NCBI RefSeq assembly: GCF_026016465.1
Contig: NZ_CP100390.1
Coordinates: 2,772,501 to 2,836,500, forward strand
Reading direction: 5' to 3'
Origin: Alkalimarinus alittae
Lineage (GTDB): Bacteria > Pseudomonadota > Gammaproteobacteria > Pseudomonadales > Oleiphilaceae
Length of the DNA stretch: 64,000 nucleotides
This document shows, piece by piece, positions 61,997-64,000 of the stretch. Each line of letters opens with the position of its first letter. Position 1 is the first letter of the stretch. The notes below the pieces were generated by a model. It was not told the origin of the DNA and made no database searches. It saw nothing but the letters and a program-made list of their open reading frames with translations. A program made the translations under genes and the position numbers.

Positions 61997-62299
61997 CTAT
62001 TTGATGGCAAATAACTGCTCAAAATTTGAAATAGTCAGTATTTTCTTCACGTCACTATTACAGTTGCTAATCGATACGTTAGCATGATCACCACCTGCGA
62101 AGTCTCTTAATAAGAGCAGCATACCCAGTGCAGAGCTGTCTAAATAAGTCGTCTCTCTCATATCAATGAGGTACTCTTTAACACTGTCATTATTTTCGTA
62201 AGCGTCTCTAAACTCTTGGTGTGAGCTAAAGTCAAAACGCCCCTGAATCCTTATAGTCAGCTCACTACCATCCGCTGATTTGTTCGTTGTAATAGACAT
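61997..62299 (-). CDS. hsbA: anti-sigma-factor antagonist HsbA (STAS domain)
   Basis: A 100-residue STAS-domain protein. The phosphorylation site S56 is in YLDSSALGML, the same position as in Pseudomonas HsbA. The unphosphorylated form is reported to bind FlgM, freeing FliA, and the phosphorylated form the cyclase HsbD. The order hsbA-hsbR-hptB here is the reverse of that in P. aeruginosa with respect to transcription. A 205-base gap separates it from cheB2. Confidence 0.9.
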   Translation of the reverse strand: MSITTNKSADGSELTIRIQGRFDFSSHQEFRDAYENNDSVKEYLIDMRETTYLDSSALGMLLLLRDFAGGDHANVSISNCNSDVKKILTISNFEQLFAIK

Positions 62300-62504
62300 C
62301 TCGCCCCCTAATCAATAAAACGCTGTTTCTATGCAGCACTGAAAGACTATTTATACTGAAGTTTAGTTTAATTTGCCACACCAGAATAACAAAACGGTTA
62401 AGTTAAACACGGCGAATCACCCTATAACAAGCTAATAACTATAGGAAATAATAAACACTAAACACCCAAAAGGTAAATTATATATTGTATCTTGGTGAAA
62501 AAAC

Positions 62505-63560
62505 TTACCGTTTTTCACAATAACTAAGCGCTTTAGAGAAAATCTTTTCCAGTGGTAATACGTCAACGGCGGCACCAATAGCAACAGCGGCACCGGGCAT
62601 CCCCCACACTATACTACTTTCTTGATCTTGCGCGATTGTTTTACAGCCTAATTGCTTCATTTTCAAAAGCGCTTCAGAGCCATCCCTCCCCATTCCAGTC
62701 AGTAAAATACCAACAGCCTTAGCCCCTGCAGCGTCTAGCACAGAATCAAACAACACATCTACTGATGGCCGGTGCCGGTTTACCGGTTCAGATTGATCTA
62801 ACTGCGTATAATACGCATTGAGTCTTTTTATTATTGTAAGGTGTTGGTCGCCCGGCGCGAGATAAGCACAGCCACACTCTAACTTCATACCCGCTGTTGC
62901 TTCAAATACCGTGATACCACAAATCCGATTCAGCCGTTCAGCATAAGTGGTACTAAATACCGGTGGAATATGCTGTGCCAATACCACTGGCGGACAGTTA
63001 GTAGGCATACCTAGCAAAACATCTTTGATCGCCTCAGTTCCGCCGGTAGAAGCACCCACAGCAATAACACATCCCGGAGAGAAAGCATAAGGTTTGGCCT
63101 CTTTACGAGCTAAGGAAATATTAGCATGTGTGCTTTTCATTCTTTCTATCGGATGTATATTCGCGGTTGCGGCGGCTCGTACTTTTTCGACAACGTCATG
63201 CGCATAATGCTTAAGGCCAATCTCCTGCTCTAGTTTTGGTTTAGGCAAATAATCTACAGCACCCAGTTCTAGTGCCTCAAGGGTCGCTGGAGCCCCCTTT
63301 TCTGTCTGTGTTGATATCATCACCACAGGCATTGGCCTTAACTTCATCAAGTTACGCAAAAAGGAAATGCCATCCATTTTTGGCATTTCAATATCTAAGG
63401 TCAAAACATCAGGGTTTAACTGTTTAATTTTCTCGCGCGCATCATAAGGATCAACAGCAACACCAACCACTTCCATGTCGTCAGCTGAATCAATAATCTG
63501 CCTCAGCATTTGGCGAATAAGCTCTGAGTCGTCAACCACTAATACTTTTATTTTATGCAT
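62505..63560 (-). CDS. cheB2: chemotaxis methylesterase/deamidase CheB (second copy)
   Basis: A 351-residue CheB with receiver domain (D56 in LTLDIEMPKMDG) and methylesterase domain. The triad is the serine in GASTGGTEAI, the histidine in AQHIPPVF and the aspartate in GMGRDGSEA. The start at 63560 has AGAGG seven bases upstream; the ATG at 63566 has it too close. The linker is much shorter than in the other CheB. It follows cheD by 79 bases and probably serves a second receptor set or the same main array. Confidence 0.95.
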   Translation of the reverse strand: MHKIKVLVVDDSELIRQMLRQIIDSADDMEVVGVAVDPYDAREKIKQLNPDVLTLDIEMPKMDGISFLRNLMKLRPMPVVMISTQTEKGAPATLEALELGAVDYLPKPKLEQEIGLKHYAHDVVEKVRAAATANIHPIERMKSTHANISLARKEAKPYAFSPGCVIAVGASTGGTEAIKDVLLGMPTNCPPVVLAQHIPPVFSTTYAERLNRICGITVFEATAGMKLECGCAYLAPGDQHLTIIKRLNAYYTQLDQSEPVNRHRPSVDVLFDSVLDAAGAKAVGILLTGMGRDGSEALLKMKQLGCKTIAQDQESSIVWGMPGAAVAIGAAVDVLPLEKIFSKALSYCEKR

Positions 63561-63639
63561 GACCATCCCTCTCTTTGAGCAATTTTCAAATACTCATAGT
63601 CGATCCAAGCGTAAATTAACAACAAGATCGTTCCTCATA

Positions 63640-64000
63640 TCAAAATAACTCAATATCGCCAGACTTTGGCTGCTTATTAATATCTTCAATATAAGCTTTT
63701 TCACGCTGTAGCACAGTATCGTTTCTGGTTTGTTTAAGCTTTCGAACCTTTACCGCACCGGTATCAGGAAAATAAAGCACTTTTCTTGGAAAAAGGTCGC
63801 CGACATCAGACGCTTCTACCCGTAACCCTTCTTGAGCTAAATATGTTTTAACAAACTCTATGTTTCTTAACCCAACACGGGTCATATTGGATAATACATT
63901 CCCACCACCAAACACTTTGACTTCAAGATTTTTACGTTCCCCACCCGCTTTTAAAATTTCATTAATCAAAAACTCCATCGCCCAATTACCGTAACGAGAA
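63640..64000 (-). CDS. cheD: chemoreceptor deamidase CheD (partial, runs off right edge)
   Basis: The C-terminal 119 residues of CheD; the N-terminal part with the catalytic cysteine lies outside the window. The frame continues upstream of the ATG at 63978 as SRYGNWAMEFLIN, matching the family stretch around the active-site histidine region, then KVFGGGNVL near the middle and GDLFPRKVLYFPDTGAV-type segments. CheD deamidates glutamines of chemoreceptors and interacts with CheC/CheY. The gene is transcribed toward cheB2. Confidence 0.93.
   Translation of the reverse strand, partial: SRYGNWAMEFLINEILKAGGERKNLEVKVFGGGNVLSNMTRVGLRNIEFVKTYLAQEGLRVEASDVGDLFPRKVLYFPDTGAVKVRKLKQTRNDTVLQREKAYIEDINKQPKSGDIELF

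Overview
The window is a stretch of a gammaproteobacterial chromosome of moderate, slightly AT-rich composition. Gene content and order closely follow the Pseudomonas/marine Oceanospirillales pattern: ccmABCDEFGHI lies next to a fliK-like/flhB-like pair and then a polar-flagellum and chemotaxis block of the P. aeruginosa PA1441-PA1482 type; mtnA, mtaD, ubiG, mupP and a yciK-like gene form the PA3169-PA3173 cluster; and hptB, hsbR and hsbA are present. The organism is inferred to be a free-living, motile, respiring bacterium with one polar flagellum. The low G+C argues against Pseudomonas itself, and species cannot be named from this sequence alone. No rRNA, tRNA, insertion sequence, prophage or CRISPR array was seen.

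Layout: 1-8.5 kb holds housekeeping genes (partial DUF1289, gamma-carbonic-anhydrase-like protein, Nudix hydrolase, YqfO-like protein, purL, mltF, recX) and an AT-rich gap with DnaA boxes. 8.5-19.3 kb holds a giant DUF349 protein, a ComFB protein, a thiolase/multifunctional beta-oxidation pair, a possible toxin-gene remnant, the tail-specific protease prc and an HTH protein. 19.3-24.2 kb holds methylthioadenosine salvage (mtnA, mtaD), ubiquinone synthesis (ubiG), peptidoglycan recycling (mupP) and an SDR. 24.3-31.8 kb is a complete cytochrome c maturation operon on the minus strand, including a 59-residue ccmD. 32.0-33.8 kb holds a FliK-like plus FlhB-C-terminus-like pair on the plus strand. 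33.8-36.9 kb holds a DUF1329 protein and a membrane diguanylate cyclase in an overlapping pair. From 37.0 kb to the right edge everything is on the minus strand: cheD (cut by the edge), cheB2, hsbA, hsbR, hptB, fliK, fliLMNOPQR-flhB, flhA, flhF-fleN-fliA, cheY-cheZ-cheA-cheB-motC-motD, parC, parP, cheW and a DUF2802 gene ending at a strong terminator.

How it fits together: FlhF and FleN set flagellar position and number; FliA is the late flagellar sigma factor; FliLMNOPQR/FlhAB make the switch and the export gate; FliK sets hook length. CheA/W/Y/Z/B/D carry the chemotaxis signal, and ParC/ParP localise the array at the pole. HptB-HsbR-HsbA is a partner-switching branch that, in Pseudomonas, links phosphorelay signals to FlgM/FliA and c-di-GMP. 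Good sigma-54-type promoter matches precede fliL and fliK, with a weaker one before flhA. The most interesting unexplained items are the FliK-like/FlhB-like pair, a 24-codon leader ORF with a near-perfect ribosome binding site overlapping fleN, three 11-bp-spaced palindromes upstream of parC, DnaA boxes in the yqfO-purL gap, and a four-copy repeat in the CheA linker.
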